A DNA stretch of 43,765 nucleotides from CAZOOA01 sp964581355 (GTDB lineage Bacteria; Bacillota; Dethiobacteria; DTU022; UBA8154). Under the pieces are notes generated by a model. It worked only from the letters and a program-made list of their open reading frames with translations, was not told the origin of the DNA and searched no databases. Below, in pieces: positions 16,009-23,444 of this stretch; within the stretch, counting starts at the first letter, position 1; the number at the start of each line of letters is the position of its first letter. The stretch lies in contig CAZOOA010000019.1 of NCBI GenBank assembly GCA_964581355.1, positions 1 to 43,765 of the forward strand, read 5' to 3'. A program made the translations under genes and the position numbers.

Positions 16009-16989
16009 TTAGTTATTGTTTGGAAATAACTTCTGTTTAAGGATAGAAAACTTGGGGACCAGACCCTTGGGCATGAACAGGATCACCAAAATTAATATGA
16101 TACCACTGGCTATGATGTTAACCCCCCTGAACTGGGAGAAAAAGTAAAGGGCAACCTCGTCCACCACGGAGAGCACCACAGAACCCACCAGGGGGCCGAA
16201 GAGCGTCCCCAACCCGCCGACAATGGGCCCTAAAAGGATATCGATCAGGATCACAAAGCGAAAGGATGTCTCCGGGTTGACGAAGGTCAGGTACTGGGTA
16301 TAGAAGACACCGGCGAAAGCGGTGAAAAAGCAGCTAATGCCCGTAGCGATGAGCTTGTTCCTGGTAACGTCGATACCCAGGGCCGCTGCGGCATCTTCGT
16401 CTTCCTTGATAGCCATCAGGTACAGGCCCAGCTTGGACCTTTGGATCAGGTATGAGACCAGTAAAATAACAAACAAAAAGGCCAAGATAATGTAATAGTA
16501 AGGAACCCTGCTGGTAAACTGGAAATACTTCCAGGAGTCTCCGGCCAAGGGCAGCATAATCCCCGCCGCCCTACCCGGGAAAAAATTCAGGGACAGATAG
16601 TAGAAAATCTGGGCAAATGCCAGGGTCGTCAGCCCGTAAAAAAGCCCTTTTAGGCGGTAACGGAAACTTAAATAGCCAATAATAAGGCTGATAACCAGGG
16701 AAAGAAAGGCTGCCACGAACATGGAAACCCAGGGAACCAGGTCGTAATTTACAACCAGGATAGCCGGAATATAGGCACCGATTCCGAAAAAGATCGTATG
16801 CCCAAAGGCCGGTTGGCCAGCATAGCCGCCAATGATGTTCCAGCAGGTGCCCAAGTAGGCAAACATCAGGGTTGTGACCATAATGTGTACCAGGTATTCA
16901 TTGGCCACCAGCGGGAAAACAATAAAGGCTGCCAGGGCAATGAACATTATAATTTGATTGGACTTAAACAATGTACTTGTTTTCTGCAT
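16009..16989 (-). CDS. livM: Branched-chain amino acid-type ABC transporter permease LivM
   Basis: A 326-residue inner membrane permease with about eight to ten hydrophobic segments. It has the LivM features AFGHTIFFGIGAYIPAILV near residue 63 and the cytoplasmic coupling loop MAIKEDEDAAAALGIDVTRNK near 192, which meets the ATPases. It begins with ATG 18 bases after livH. It forms the channel with LivH. The family imports branched-chain amino acids but also urea, aromatic acids and other carboxylates, so the substrate here is open. Confidence 0.92.
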   Translation of the reverse strand: MQKTSTLFKSNQIIMFIALAAFIVFPLVANEYLVHIMVTTLMFAYLGTCWNIIGGYAGQPAFGHTIFFGIGAYIPAILVVNYDLVPWVSMFVAAFLSLVISLIIGYLSFRYRLKGLFYGLTTLAFAQIFYYLSLNFFPGRAAGIMLPLAGDSWKYFQFTSRVPYYYIILAFLFVILLVSYLIQRSKLGLYLMAIKEDEDAAAALGIDVTRNKLIATGISCFFTAFAGVFYTQYLTFVNPETSFRFVILIDILLGPIVGGLGTLFGPLVGSVVLSVVDEVALYFFSQFRGVNIIASGIILILVILFMPKGLVPKFSILKQKLFPNNN

Positions 16990-17007
16990 GATAAGGACCT
17001 CGCTTGA

Positions 17008-17874
17008 TCAGGTTTGGAAAAGCCCCTGAGGTTTGACAAGAAGCACTATGACAAAAACGGCAAAAATGACCAGCTGGCCTGCAGAGCCCGGCAAAAAAGA
17101 AAGCCCCAGTGACTCCAACACACCGATAAACAGACCTGAGATGACCGCTCCCTTGATACTGCTTAACCCCCCCATAACCAGGACCACCAGGCTGATCAAG
17201 AGGAAAGAGCTGGCCACGAAGGGATGGGCGTAATGAAAGGTGCTGATCAACGTCCCGGCGATGCTGGCGCAGGCACAAGCAATGCCGAAAGCAACGGCGT
17301 ACATGTGCGAAACATTGATCCCCACCACCCGGGCCCCGTCCAGGTCTTGGGCCACGGCGCGGATGGCCTTGCCATACTCGGTGCTGTACAGAAACTTGTA
17401 GACCAGGTAAGCCAGGAGCATGGCCGCCAGGAACGCGATGAGTCTGCCCTTCCCAATGGAAATAAAGCCCAGGCGGATGGGTTCGGCCAGGTAATCGACC
17501 CGCACGGAACGGGCCCCCGGCCCCCAAATTAAAAGGGCCACATTTTCCAGGATAAGCAGGATCCCCATGGTCAGCAGAAGCTGGGTGAGCCTGGGGCCGC
17601 CCAGGACCCGGAAAATCATGTGCTTCTGGATCAGGTAGCCCATCATGAAAATAAGCGGGGTGGAAATAATGATAGACAGGTAGGGATCCATGCTGTAAGA
17701 GATAAAAAGAGTATAGGCGATATACATGCCCAGCATGACAAAGGAACCATGGGCGAAATTGATCACGTTGATCACCCCGTAAATCAGGGCCATGCCCACG
17801 CCGAACAAGGCGTAGATGCCCCCGAGCAGGAGCCCGCTAACCAACGTGGCTAACAGCAGCGAAAAATAATCCAA
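17008..17874 (-). CDS. livH: Branched-chain amino acid-type ABC transporter permease LivH
   Basis: The 288-residue permease carries LivH motifs: GGIYALFGVGMALIYGVINVIN near residue 18 (about eight membrane segments in all), and the coupling region EYGKAIRAVAQDLDGARVVGIN near 170. The start is TTG at 17874, with GGAGGTGA six bases upstream. A 232-base gap separates it from the binding-protein gene and contains a branched stem structure at 17945-18039. Confidence 0.92.
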   Translation of the reverse strand: MDYFSLLLATLVSGLLLGGIYALFGVGMALIYGVINVINFAHGSFVMLGMYIAYTLFISYSMDPYLSIIISTPLIFMMGYLIQKHMIFRVLGGPRLTQLLLTMGILLILENVALLIWGPGARSVRVDYLAEPIRLGFISIGKGRLIAFLAAMLLAYLVYKFLYSTEYGKAIRAVAQDLDGARVVGINVSHMYAVAFGIACACASIAGTLISTFHYAHPFVASSFLLISLVVLVMGGLSSIKGAVISGLFIGVLESLGLSFLPGSAGQLVIFAVFVIVLLVKPQGLFQT

Positions 17875-17944
17875 AAGATGTCACCTCCACGGGCTCGGAC
17901 ATTAAACTCAAAGCCTAATTTGTTAACTTTAATACGGCAGGTAA

Positions 17945-18039
17945 AGGGGACCTGGCAGCCGTTGGCTGGACAACTACTACGGCTGCTGACTAGGCAAGTA
18001 AGAAGCAGGGGGCCTATACCTGGTTCAAACCGGTCCCCT
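17945..18039. other. Branched stem structure between binding-protein gene and livH
   Basis: AGGGGACC (17945-17952) pairs with GGTCCCCT (18032-18039) and closes a 95-base region holding three more stems: GCAGCCGT with ACGGCTGC, TAGGC with GCCTA, and ACC..GG with CC-GGT. It sits directly downstream of the substrate-binding lipoprotein on the transcribed (minus) strand. No U-run follows, so it may protect the upstream mRNA and lower read-through into livH, giving more binding protein than permease. It superficially resembles a tRNA but does not meet tRNA rules. Confidence 0.5.
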
Positions 18040-18106
18040 CCAACCTAACCGGAAATTTTAAACAGCTTTATCCTTTCATACCTGTATTAAACTACCCTGC
18101 CTGTTG

Positions 18107-19384
18107 CTACCTTTCCTGCCAGGACGGGGCAGGAAAGACCATATCCGTGTCGGCAAACTCCTCAGGATAGACGACGTGGTGTTCACCATCAATCATCTGG
18201 GTAACAAGGGTCCGGCCGTGTTTGTTGTCGCCGTTTTCCGTGAACTCTACCCGTTCTATGAGCATAAGGTTCCCTTCAGCACCGGTGAGGCTGGTTTCCC
18301 TTAATGCCTGCAGGATATCGTCCGGCTCCAGGCTACCCGCCCTTTCCAGGGCATCGGCAGCGACCATGGCCGCGGTAAAGCCCATCACGGCCACATCAGG
18401 CATGCTTTCTCCAAACCGCTCCCTGTATTCCTCCACAACCTGCCGGGAGCGTCCTTCAGACGCGCCTGGCGGGTCGGCATTGGAAGTCCACCAGCCCGTA
18501 GAGAAGACGTAGTCACCGTACTTGCCCAGGGTCTCCACGTAGGTATCGTGGAAAGCCTTGCCCAACAGTCCCTTGGGCAGGTAGTCCTGCTCACGCATGG
18601 TCTCTTTCAGCAGGATGGAATCGCTTTCGTAGCCGGCCACAATGACAAAGTCCGGATCCAGTGAGCTCACCCGCGCCACAATTGAAGTCAAGTCGGGTGC
18701 CTCATGGGGGTAGGCCATCTCTTCCAGCAGATTCAGGTCGTAGTCCTGGAGGAATTCTTTGTAGCGCTCCACGGCGTCCTGCCCGTAGGATGTGTCTTCA
18801 TACAGGATGACAATGTCTTCCACTTCATCCAGGCTGTAGATAAATTCCAGGTCGGAGATAAGCTGCTGGGATGTATTAGGCATGACGCGGAAGATATACT
18901 CGAACCCTCTCTGGGTTAAAGAATCAGGGCTGGCCAGGGTAACTACGTTGGGAATCTGGTTTCTCTCAGCCACCCTGGTTACAATCTCGGCCGATGCACC
19001 GTGAGCGCAGCCCAGGATAATCACATTTTCATCCCGGACAGCCCTTTCCACGGCGTTCTGTGCCCCTTCGGGCGTGCTTTCACCGTCATAGACATTTAAG
19101 ACAAGTTTGGCGCCGCCCATGGAAGTGATGCCACCCTGTTCATTGATCTCGTCTACCGCTATCTCCGCTGCCTGTACACTGGGCAACCCGGCAAAGGAGA
19201 TGGGCCCACTGATGGGTTCAACGATGGCGATGTGGATCTCGTCCACCGCTTCACCGTTGGTCCCTGCTTCCGGTGCATCTGCGGCTTCTTCCGGGCCTCC
19301 GCACCCGGCAAGCAGGGCCAGAGCAAGAAGAAGCGTCAGCATTATTAGCAAACTGTTTTTTTTCCATTGTTTCCTTCTTTTCAA
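18107..19384 (-). CDS. ABC transporter substrate-binding lipoprotein (LivK-like)
   Basis: The 425-residue type I periplasmic-binding-fold protein starts with a lipoprotein signal: a basic N terminus, a leucine-rich core and LLAGC with the lipid-bearing Cys28. An acidic linker follows, then the ligand-binding domain from HIAIVEPISGPISFAG near residue 52. It should be anchored outside the membrane and deliver ligand to LivHM. The start is TTG at 19384 after a G-rich stretch, giving the better signal peptide. Binding specificity cannot be read from sequence. A 121-base gap follows livF and contains a small GC-rich hairpin at about 19484-19502. Confidence 0.92.
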   Translation of the reverse strand: MKRRKQWKKNSLLIMLTLLLALALLAGCGGPEEAADAPEAGTNGEAVDEIHIAIVEPISGPISFAGLPSVQAAEIAVDEINEQGGITSMGGAKLVLNVYDGESTPEGAQNAVERAVRDENVIILGCAHGASAEIVTRVAERNQIPNVVTLASPDSLTQRGFEYIFRVMPNTSQQLISDLEFIYSLDEVEDIVILYEDTSYGQDAVERYKEFLQDYDLNLLEEMAYPHEAPDLTSIVARVSSLDPDFVIVAGYESDSILLKETMREQDYLPKGLLGKAFHDTYVETLGKYGDYVFSTGWWTSNADPPGASEGRSRQVVEEYRERFGESMPDVAVMGFTAAMVAADALERAGSLEPDDILQALRETSLTGAEGNLMLIERVEFTENGDNKHGRTLVTQMIDGEHHVVYPEEFADTDMVFPAPSWQER

Positions 19385-19505
19385 TTCGTTTCCCCCCCGT
19401 TAATAAATAAGAGTTTTCTGGCTTTACTTCACCTGCAACTACCAATGTAAACAGGTTTTGAAAAACTTTTCACCCCCGTTTTCCCCGGCTGATGGGCCGG
19501 GCGGA

Positions 19506-20213
19506 TTACTGGCCCAGGTAAGCCCGTTTTACATCCTGGTTGTGGAGCAAATCCTGCCCTTTACCACTTAAGCCGATGCGGCCTTTTTCCAGGACACAAG
19601 CGATATGGCATAGTTTCAGCGATTTATATACGTTCTGTTCTGTTAAAAGGATGGGCAGCCCTCGCTCCCTGTTGATCAGCTCTACAATTTGAAAGATATG
19701 GGAGACTATCCTGGGCGCCAGCCCCAGGGATGGCTCGTCCAGGATCAGCAGTTCCGGATCGGACATAAGCCCCCGGGCAATGGCCAGCATCTGCTGCTGG
19801 CCGCCGCTTAGGCTGCCGGCCTTGTCTTCCAGCTTGGGCTCCAGGTCAGGAAACAGTTCCATGACATGCTTAAAGTTGGCAGCACGCTTGGTCCTGGCCC
19901 GCTTGCAGAAAGCGCCCAGCTCAATATTCTCCCTGACAGACATCATGGGGAAAACATGGCGCCCCTCGGGAATCATGATTATACCCATGTTGACGATATC
20001 GTGGGGCCTACTCCTGTCGATGCGCTTACCCCGAAACAGGACCTCTCCCCCCTGGGATCTTAAAAGCCCGCAGATGGTCTTCAGCAGGGTCGTCTTGCCG
20101 GAGCCGTTGGAACCCAGCAGGGTGACTATCTCCCCGGTCTCGATTTGAAAAGATATATCAGTCAGGATTGTGATGTCGCCGTAGCCGGCGAACAAATTCT
20201 TAACTTGCAGCAT
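19506..20213 (-). CDS. livF: ABC transporter ATP-binding protein LivF
   Basis: The 235-residue ATPase shows Walker A (GSNGSGKTTLLK, about residue 32), the signature SGGQQQML near 137, Walker B (LLILDEPSLGLAP near 157) and the switch histidine region TEQN near 192. The motif order and NMGIIMIPEGRHVFPMM are typical of LivF. I prefer the second ATG (20213) because GGGGGAG is then seven bases upstream. The gene overlaps the end of livG. It powers uptake through LivHM together with LivG. Confidence 0.93.
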   Translation of the reverse strand: MLQVKNLFAGYGDITILTDISFQIETGEIVTLLGSNGSGKTTLLKTICGLLRSQGGEVLFRGKRIDRSRPHDIVNMGIIMIPEGRHVFPMMSVRENIELGAFCKRARTKRAANFKHVMELFPDLEPKLEDKAGSLSGGQQQMLAIARGLMSDPELLILDEPSLGLAPRIVSHIFQIVELINRERGLPILLTEQNVYKSLKLCHIACVLEKGRIGLSGKGQDLLHNQDVKRAYLGQ

Positions 20214-20928
20214 CTTCATTCTCCCCCAGGTACGCCTCGATAACTTTCGGGTTGTCCGTCACTTCCTCGGGCGTACCTTCGGCTATTTTTTTACCGTAAT
20301 TAATTACAATGATAAAATCAGACAAGGACATGACGGCGTGCATAACGTGCTCGATCACAATGAGGGAAACACCGTTTTCCCGAACCTGGTGCAGCATGGA
20401 GATAACGCTGTTGATCTCCCCGGGATTAAGCCCGGCCATGACCTCATCAAGCAGCAGGACTTTCGGGGAAGTGGCCAGTGCCCTGGCCACTTCCAGCCGT
20501 TTGCGGTTGGGAACATTTAGGCTGGATGCCGGGTCAGCTTTTTTTTCATATAGCCCGGTCAGCTGCAAAATTTCTTCTGTCTTTTCCTCTGCCTGCACTT
20601 TGTCCCCGGCACGGTTGTAGCTGCCGATCATGACATTTTGAAACACGGAAAGCCCGGCAAAGGGTTTGGTGAGCTGGAAAGTGCGGGTCAACCCTTTTTT
20701 GCAGAGCTGGTCCGGGCGCTGCCCGGTTACTACCTCGTCGTAGAATACGACATCCCCCGCATCAGGTTGGAAAAACCCTGAAAGCACGTTGAACAGTGTG
20801 GTCTTTCCGGCCCCGTTGGGGCCGATCAGGCCCATGATTTTACCTTCTTCCAGGGCAAAATCCACCTGGTCTACAGCAGTCAGACCTCCAAATGTCTTTA
20901 CTAAGCCTCGGGCTTCCAGACAGTACAT
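20200..20928 (-). CDS. livG: ABC transporter ATP-binding protein LivG
   Basis: The 242-residue ATPase has Walker A (GPNGAGKTTLFN near residue 36) and the LivG-type KKGLTRTFQLTKPFAGLSVFQN near 80. A weakly conserved signature follows (ASSLNVPNRKRLEVARAL, lacking the usual LSGGQ and reading SLNVPNR), then Walker B (VLLLDEVMAGLNPGE near 157) and switch IEHVMHAV near 188. Replacement of the C loop is seen in some LivG proteins, but it is worth noting. GGAG lies eight bases before the ATG. It follows the cupin gene by 26 bases. Confidence 0.92.
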   Translation of the reverse strand: MYCLEARGLVKTFGGLTAVDQVDFALEEGKIMGLIGPNGAGKTTLFNVLSGFFQPDAGDVVFYDEVVTGQRPDQLCKKGLTRTFQLTKPFAGLSVFQNVMIGSYNRAGDKVQAEEKTEEILQLTGLYEKKADPASSLNVPNRKRLEVARALATSPKVLLLDEVMAGLNPGEINSVISMLHQVRENGVSLIVIEHVMHAVMSLSDFIIVINYGKKIAEGTPEEVTDNPKVIEAYLGENEDAAS

Positions 20929-20954
20929 GTCAAATACTCCTTCAGCAAGTGGAA

Positions 20955-21320
20955 TTATTTATTGCCTTTGTGCTGTTTCAATAAGGGACACTCATCACAG
21001 TGGGCTGCAATAAGCAGGATATCTTCATCGCCGGTAATGGTGGCTTTGTGGGGCGCGTCTTCCAGGACAGAGACGAAATCACCGGCTTCCAGCTCTATCT
21101 CTTCTCCGTCGACCTCAAATAGCATGGAACCTTTCAGGATATAGAAATAATCATCCCCGGGGTTGACGTGGAGGTCGCTTTCTGTCCCAGGCTTGCCGCT
21201 GTAGACAGAAAAACGCAAAAACCTGTTTCCTGTTACTTCCGGGGAGAAGATTACCTCTTTGAGGATATCTCCCCTTTTACCTTTTTCTGCATCCCTGAGT
21301 TTTTTAACAATTGCCTTCAA
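20955..21320 (-). CDS. Small single-domain cupin protein
   Basis: The 121-residue protein is a one-domain cupin. SDLHVNPGDDYFYILKGS near residue 43 supplies the first metal motif, and LEAGDFVSVLEDAPHKATI near 75 the second, followed by a short tail with HCDECPLLK that could bind metal. The start is TTG at 21320 with AGGAGGAGA seven bases upstream. It is the first gene of the LIV operon, 58 bases downstream of the predicted transcription start of a sigma-54 promoter. It could be a sensor, isomerase or stabilising protein for the transported acid; nothing in the sequence decides this. Confidence 0.8.
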   Translation of the reverse strand: MKAIVKKLRDAEKGKRGDILKEVIFSPEVTGNRFLRFSVYSGKPGTESDLHVNPGDDYFYILKGSMLFEVDGEEIELEAGDFVSVLEDAPHKATITGDEDILLIAAHCDECPLLKQHKGNK

Positions 21321-21356
21321 AAAAATCTCCTCCTCTTAAAATTCAAATGTAATTAG

Positions 21357-21384
21357 GGTGATATCCCTAAGGTGATATCCCTAA
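21357..21384. repeat. Tandem 14-bp repeat over the predicted start of the LIV operon
   Basis: GGTGATATCCCTAA occurs twice in a row (21357-21370 and 21371-21384). It covers the region where transcription from the minus-strand sigma-54 element at 21390 would begin, and it lies about 80-100 bases upstream of the weak plus-strand element at 21462. It could be an operator for the first promoter or an activator site for the second. Confidence 0.5.
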
Positions 21385-21389
21385 TTTGA

Positions 21390-21405
21390 TGCAATATTAA
21401 TGCCA
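21390..21405 (-). promoter_or_regulatory. Sigma-54 type promoter for the cupin-LIV operon
   Basis: On the minus strand it reads TGGCAT-TAATA-TTGCA, one base from the consensus and correctly spaced. The predicted transcription start is near 21378, 58 bases before the cupin gene. Confidence 0.72.
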
Positions 21406-21461
21406 ATCATTTCTCCTTTGCTGCATTTGACAAAATAAATAACTTTTCGATCCCTTGAAGC

Positions 21462-21477
21462 TGGCAAGCTTTTTGCG
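21462..21477 (+). promoter_or_regulatory. Weak sigma-54 type promoter for the short-chain dehydrogenase gene
   Basis: TGGCAA-GCTTT-TTGCG keeps the essential GG and GC with correct spacing but differs from consensus at two positions. The start of transcription would be near 21489, 72 bases before the gene. It is divergent from the stronger element at 21390-21405. Confidence 0.42.
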
Positions 21478-21560
21478 AATAATGTATAGTAAAAATTAAA
21501 AAAAGCTGGTAAACACCGCAAGATTTGCAAGAATTATGAAAAAGAAAGGTGTGTTTAAGC

Positions 21561-22349
21561 TTGTTCAAGGATAAGAAAGTAATTGTAACCGGAGGCGGCC
21601 GGGGGCTGGGACTGGCCATTGTAAAGGCATTTCTGGAACAGGAAGCGAAGGTGGGGATAATTACACGCAGCGAAAAAACCGCCAAGGCGCTGGTTGAGCT
21701 GCAAGCCCAGTTACTGACAAGAAAAGAGTCAAATAACCCGCATATCATGGTCGCCGACGCCACAAAAAAGGAGGAAATCCAGGCGGCGATAGACGGTTTC
21801 GTGCAGGAGTTTAATGGCCTGGATATCCTGGTTTACTGTGCCGGGGTATTAAGGCAGGGCTTCATTCTTGAGGAAACAGAACAGGACTGGGACAAAATTT
21901 TTGATCTGCACCTTAAAGGAGCCCTTTTTGCCATGCAATGCGCAGTCCCGGTAATGAAGGAAAATAATCAGGGGGCAATCATTAATCTCAGTTCCCTGGC
22001 AGGCCAGATCCCGCGCCTTAAGCTGGCAGCCTACGGTTCTGCCAAGGCGGCCCTGGAACAGCTCACCCGTATTGCTGCACTGGAATTCGCTCCCTACGGC
22101 ATTACAGTAAATGCCATTGCACCTGGGCCGGTGGAAACAGATCTGCTGCAGCAGTATAAGCGGGACAACCCCGGCGCCCTTAAAAAGCTTATCCACGGTG
22201 ATTTGGACAGTTTCCATATCGGGATCCCCACAAGGCGGATCAGCACCGAAGAAGAAGTAGCACACGGGACTCTTTTCCTGGCTTCGGAAAAAAGTCGTAA
22301 CATTACGGGACAGGTCTTGAAGGTTGACGGGGGGCAGTCCACCCTCTAG
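21561..22349 (+). CDS. Short-chain dehydrogenase/reductase (SDR)
   Basis: The 262-residue classical SDR has the NAD(P) motif TGGGRGLG at residue 10 and the NNAG-equivalent YCAG near 94. Catalytic Ser is in INLSSLAG near 144, catalytic Tyr/Lys in YGSAK near 157, and NAIAPGPVETD follows near 186. It would oxidise or reduce a hydroxy/oxo acyl compound with NAD(P)H. I chose TTG at 21561 because AAAGGTG is nine bases upstream and the protein then starts MFKDKKVIVTG; a GTG at 21549 is in frame. It is a single-gene unit. A weak hairpin follows the stop (22377-22403). Confidence 0.88.
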   Translation: MFKDKKVIVTGGGRGLGLAIVKAFLEQEAKVGIITRSEKTAKALVELQAQLLTRKESNNPHIMVADATKKEEIQAAIDGFVQEFNGLDILVYCAGVLRQGFILEETEQDWDKIFDLHLKGALFAMQCAVPVMKENNQGAIINLSSLAGQIPRLKLAAYGSAKAALEQLTRIAALEFAPYGITVNAIAPGPVETDLLQQYKRDNPGALKKLIHGDLDSFHIGIPTRRISTEEEVAHGTLFLASEKSRNITGQVLKVDGGQSTL

Positions 22350-22467
22350 CGGGTATCCCGGAAGGATTACGTTCCCCTGGCTTGCTTTAAGCCCCAGTTT
22401 TGAAAGGAAACAAGCGCCCTGACAATTCAAGAAAGCATATAAAATTGTTAGTAAATATGCCCTCTTT

Positions 22468-22496
22468 TGGCACAAGTCCATTGCAACAATGTCCCA
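22468..22496. promoter_or_regulatory. Candidate enhancer site of the ferredoxin-TRAP operon
   Basis: A 29-base site begins TGGCACA and ends TGTCCCA, sharing length, both half-sites and the AACAATGTC block with the site at 12750-12778. It lies 142 bases upstream of the -24 box at 22639. Apart from this site, the promoter and a weak hairpin at 22377-22403, I see nothing in the 381-base gap 22350-22730. Confidence 0.58.
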
Positions 22497-22638
22497 TATA
22501 AATACAGTAGCCAGGCACCATTCTAACAAAATGCCAAGTCGTCTCTTAATTTACTGTTCCACCTATCAATTTTAACCGGAAAAGCTGGAATATTTGGTAA
22601 AAATGTTTGTGAAAAATCTACAGCCGGAATCAAGTATT

Positions 22639-22654
22639 TGGCATGAAACTTGCT
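22639..22654 (+). promoter_or_regulatory. Sigma-54 type promoter for the ferredoxin-TRAP operon
   Basis: TGGCAT-GAAAC-TTGCT matches the -24/-12 consensus with one difference. The predicted transcription start is near 22666, and the first gene begins at 22731 after AAAGGGGGA. Confidence 0.75.
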
Positions 22655-22730
22655 TTATAAAATTATGACAATATTTTATATTTAGATATTTTACCATTAT
22701 CTGAATATGGCAAAGGGGGAATTTATTTAA

Positions 22731-23444
22731 ATGTACATTAATGAAGAAACATGCACCGCCTGTGGGGAATGTATACCATACTGTACCGTTGCAGCAATCT
22801 CCTTAAATGAAGAAACTGCTGAAATTGATTATGATGAGTGCGTAGAATGTTCTATATGTGTAAGGTTGAATATTTGCCCGACAAATTCCATAACCAGGGA
22901 TAATCTTGTTTGGCCCAGGACAGTGCGAAATGCAATGAGCGATGTGCTGGCAATGCATAAAATTACTGGTTTAGGCGGTAGAGGTACAGAAGAGATGAAG
23001 ACAAACGATGTAACAGGAAGATACAAAGAAGGCTTTGTTGGTGTAGCTATTGAATTTGGCAGACCTGCCTTGGGTGCACGTTTTTATGATATCGAAAAAA
23101 TTACTAAAGCTTCCACAGAATTTGGTGTTGAATTTGAGGGTGACAACCCTATTTCTGCATTAATGTCTAATAAAGTAACCGGTGAGTTTCCTGAAGAATT
23201 ATTGAATGAAAAAATATTAACTGGAATTGTTGAATTTATTATAGAGGAAAAACACTTAAACGATTATTTAGAGGTTTTAAAAACGGTGTCTCAAAAAATT
23301 GATTCGGTTTTCAGCCTGGGGCTTATGGTAAAGTGTGACGACTACGGACGCATTCCAGATTCAATATCAGAACTTGATGTTGATTTTTATTTAAACGGAA
23401 AAACTTGTGTAGGTTTAGGAAGAAAAAACAAGGAGGCAAAATAA
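22731..23444 (+). CDS. Protein with N-terminal two-cluster ferredoxin domain and unknown C-terminal domain
   Basis: The first 55 residues of this 237-residue protein form a bacterial ferredoxin: CTACGECIPYC at residue 8 and CVECSICVRLNICP near 37, enough for two [4Fe-4S] clusters, the second with an enlarged spacing. The remaining 180 residues contain VTGRYKEGFVGVAIEFGRP near 95 and match no family I know. The protein is cytoplasmic with no membrane segment. The gene is the first of a probable sigma-54 operon and overlaps the next gene by one base, so the two products are made together. An electron-transfer role is likely; the partner is unknown. Confidence 0.8.
   Translation: MYINEETCTACGECIPYCTVAAISLNEETAEIDYDECVECSICVRLNICPTNSITRDNLVWPRTVRNAMSDVLAMHKITGLGGRGTEEMKTNDVTGRYKEGFVGVAIEFGRPALGARFYDIEKITKASTEFGVEFEGDNPISALMSNKVTGEFPEELLNEKILTGIVEFIIEEKHLNDYLEVLKTVSQKIDSVFSLGLMVKCDDYGRIPDSISELDVDFYLNGKTCVGLGRKNKEAK

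Noticed and set aside
16964..17527. Arg/Gly-rich 187-residue frame overlapping livH and livM
   Set aside because: It lies on the same strand in another frame, covers two clear membrane proteins, and has low-complexity composition typical of an out-of-frame reading of GC-rich DNA.
17946..18042. Possible tRNA (7-bp acceptor stem followed by T and CCA, TTCAAAC loop)
   Set aside because: The T-arm pairs badly around the loop, no proper D-arm or anticodon arm forms, and the inner stems do not have tRNA spacing.
22377..22403. Terminator after the SDR gene (CTGGCTT/AAGCCCCAG with TTTTG)
   Set aside because: The stem is short with a two-base bulge and only four T follow; too weak to call with confidence.
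22468..22485. TGGCAC...TTGCA read as another sigma-54 promoter
   Set aside because: The spacer between the two boxes is seven bases instead of five. The bases are better explained as part of the enhancer palindrome.
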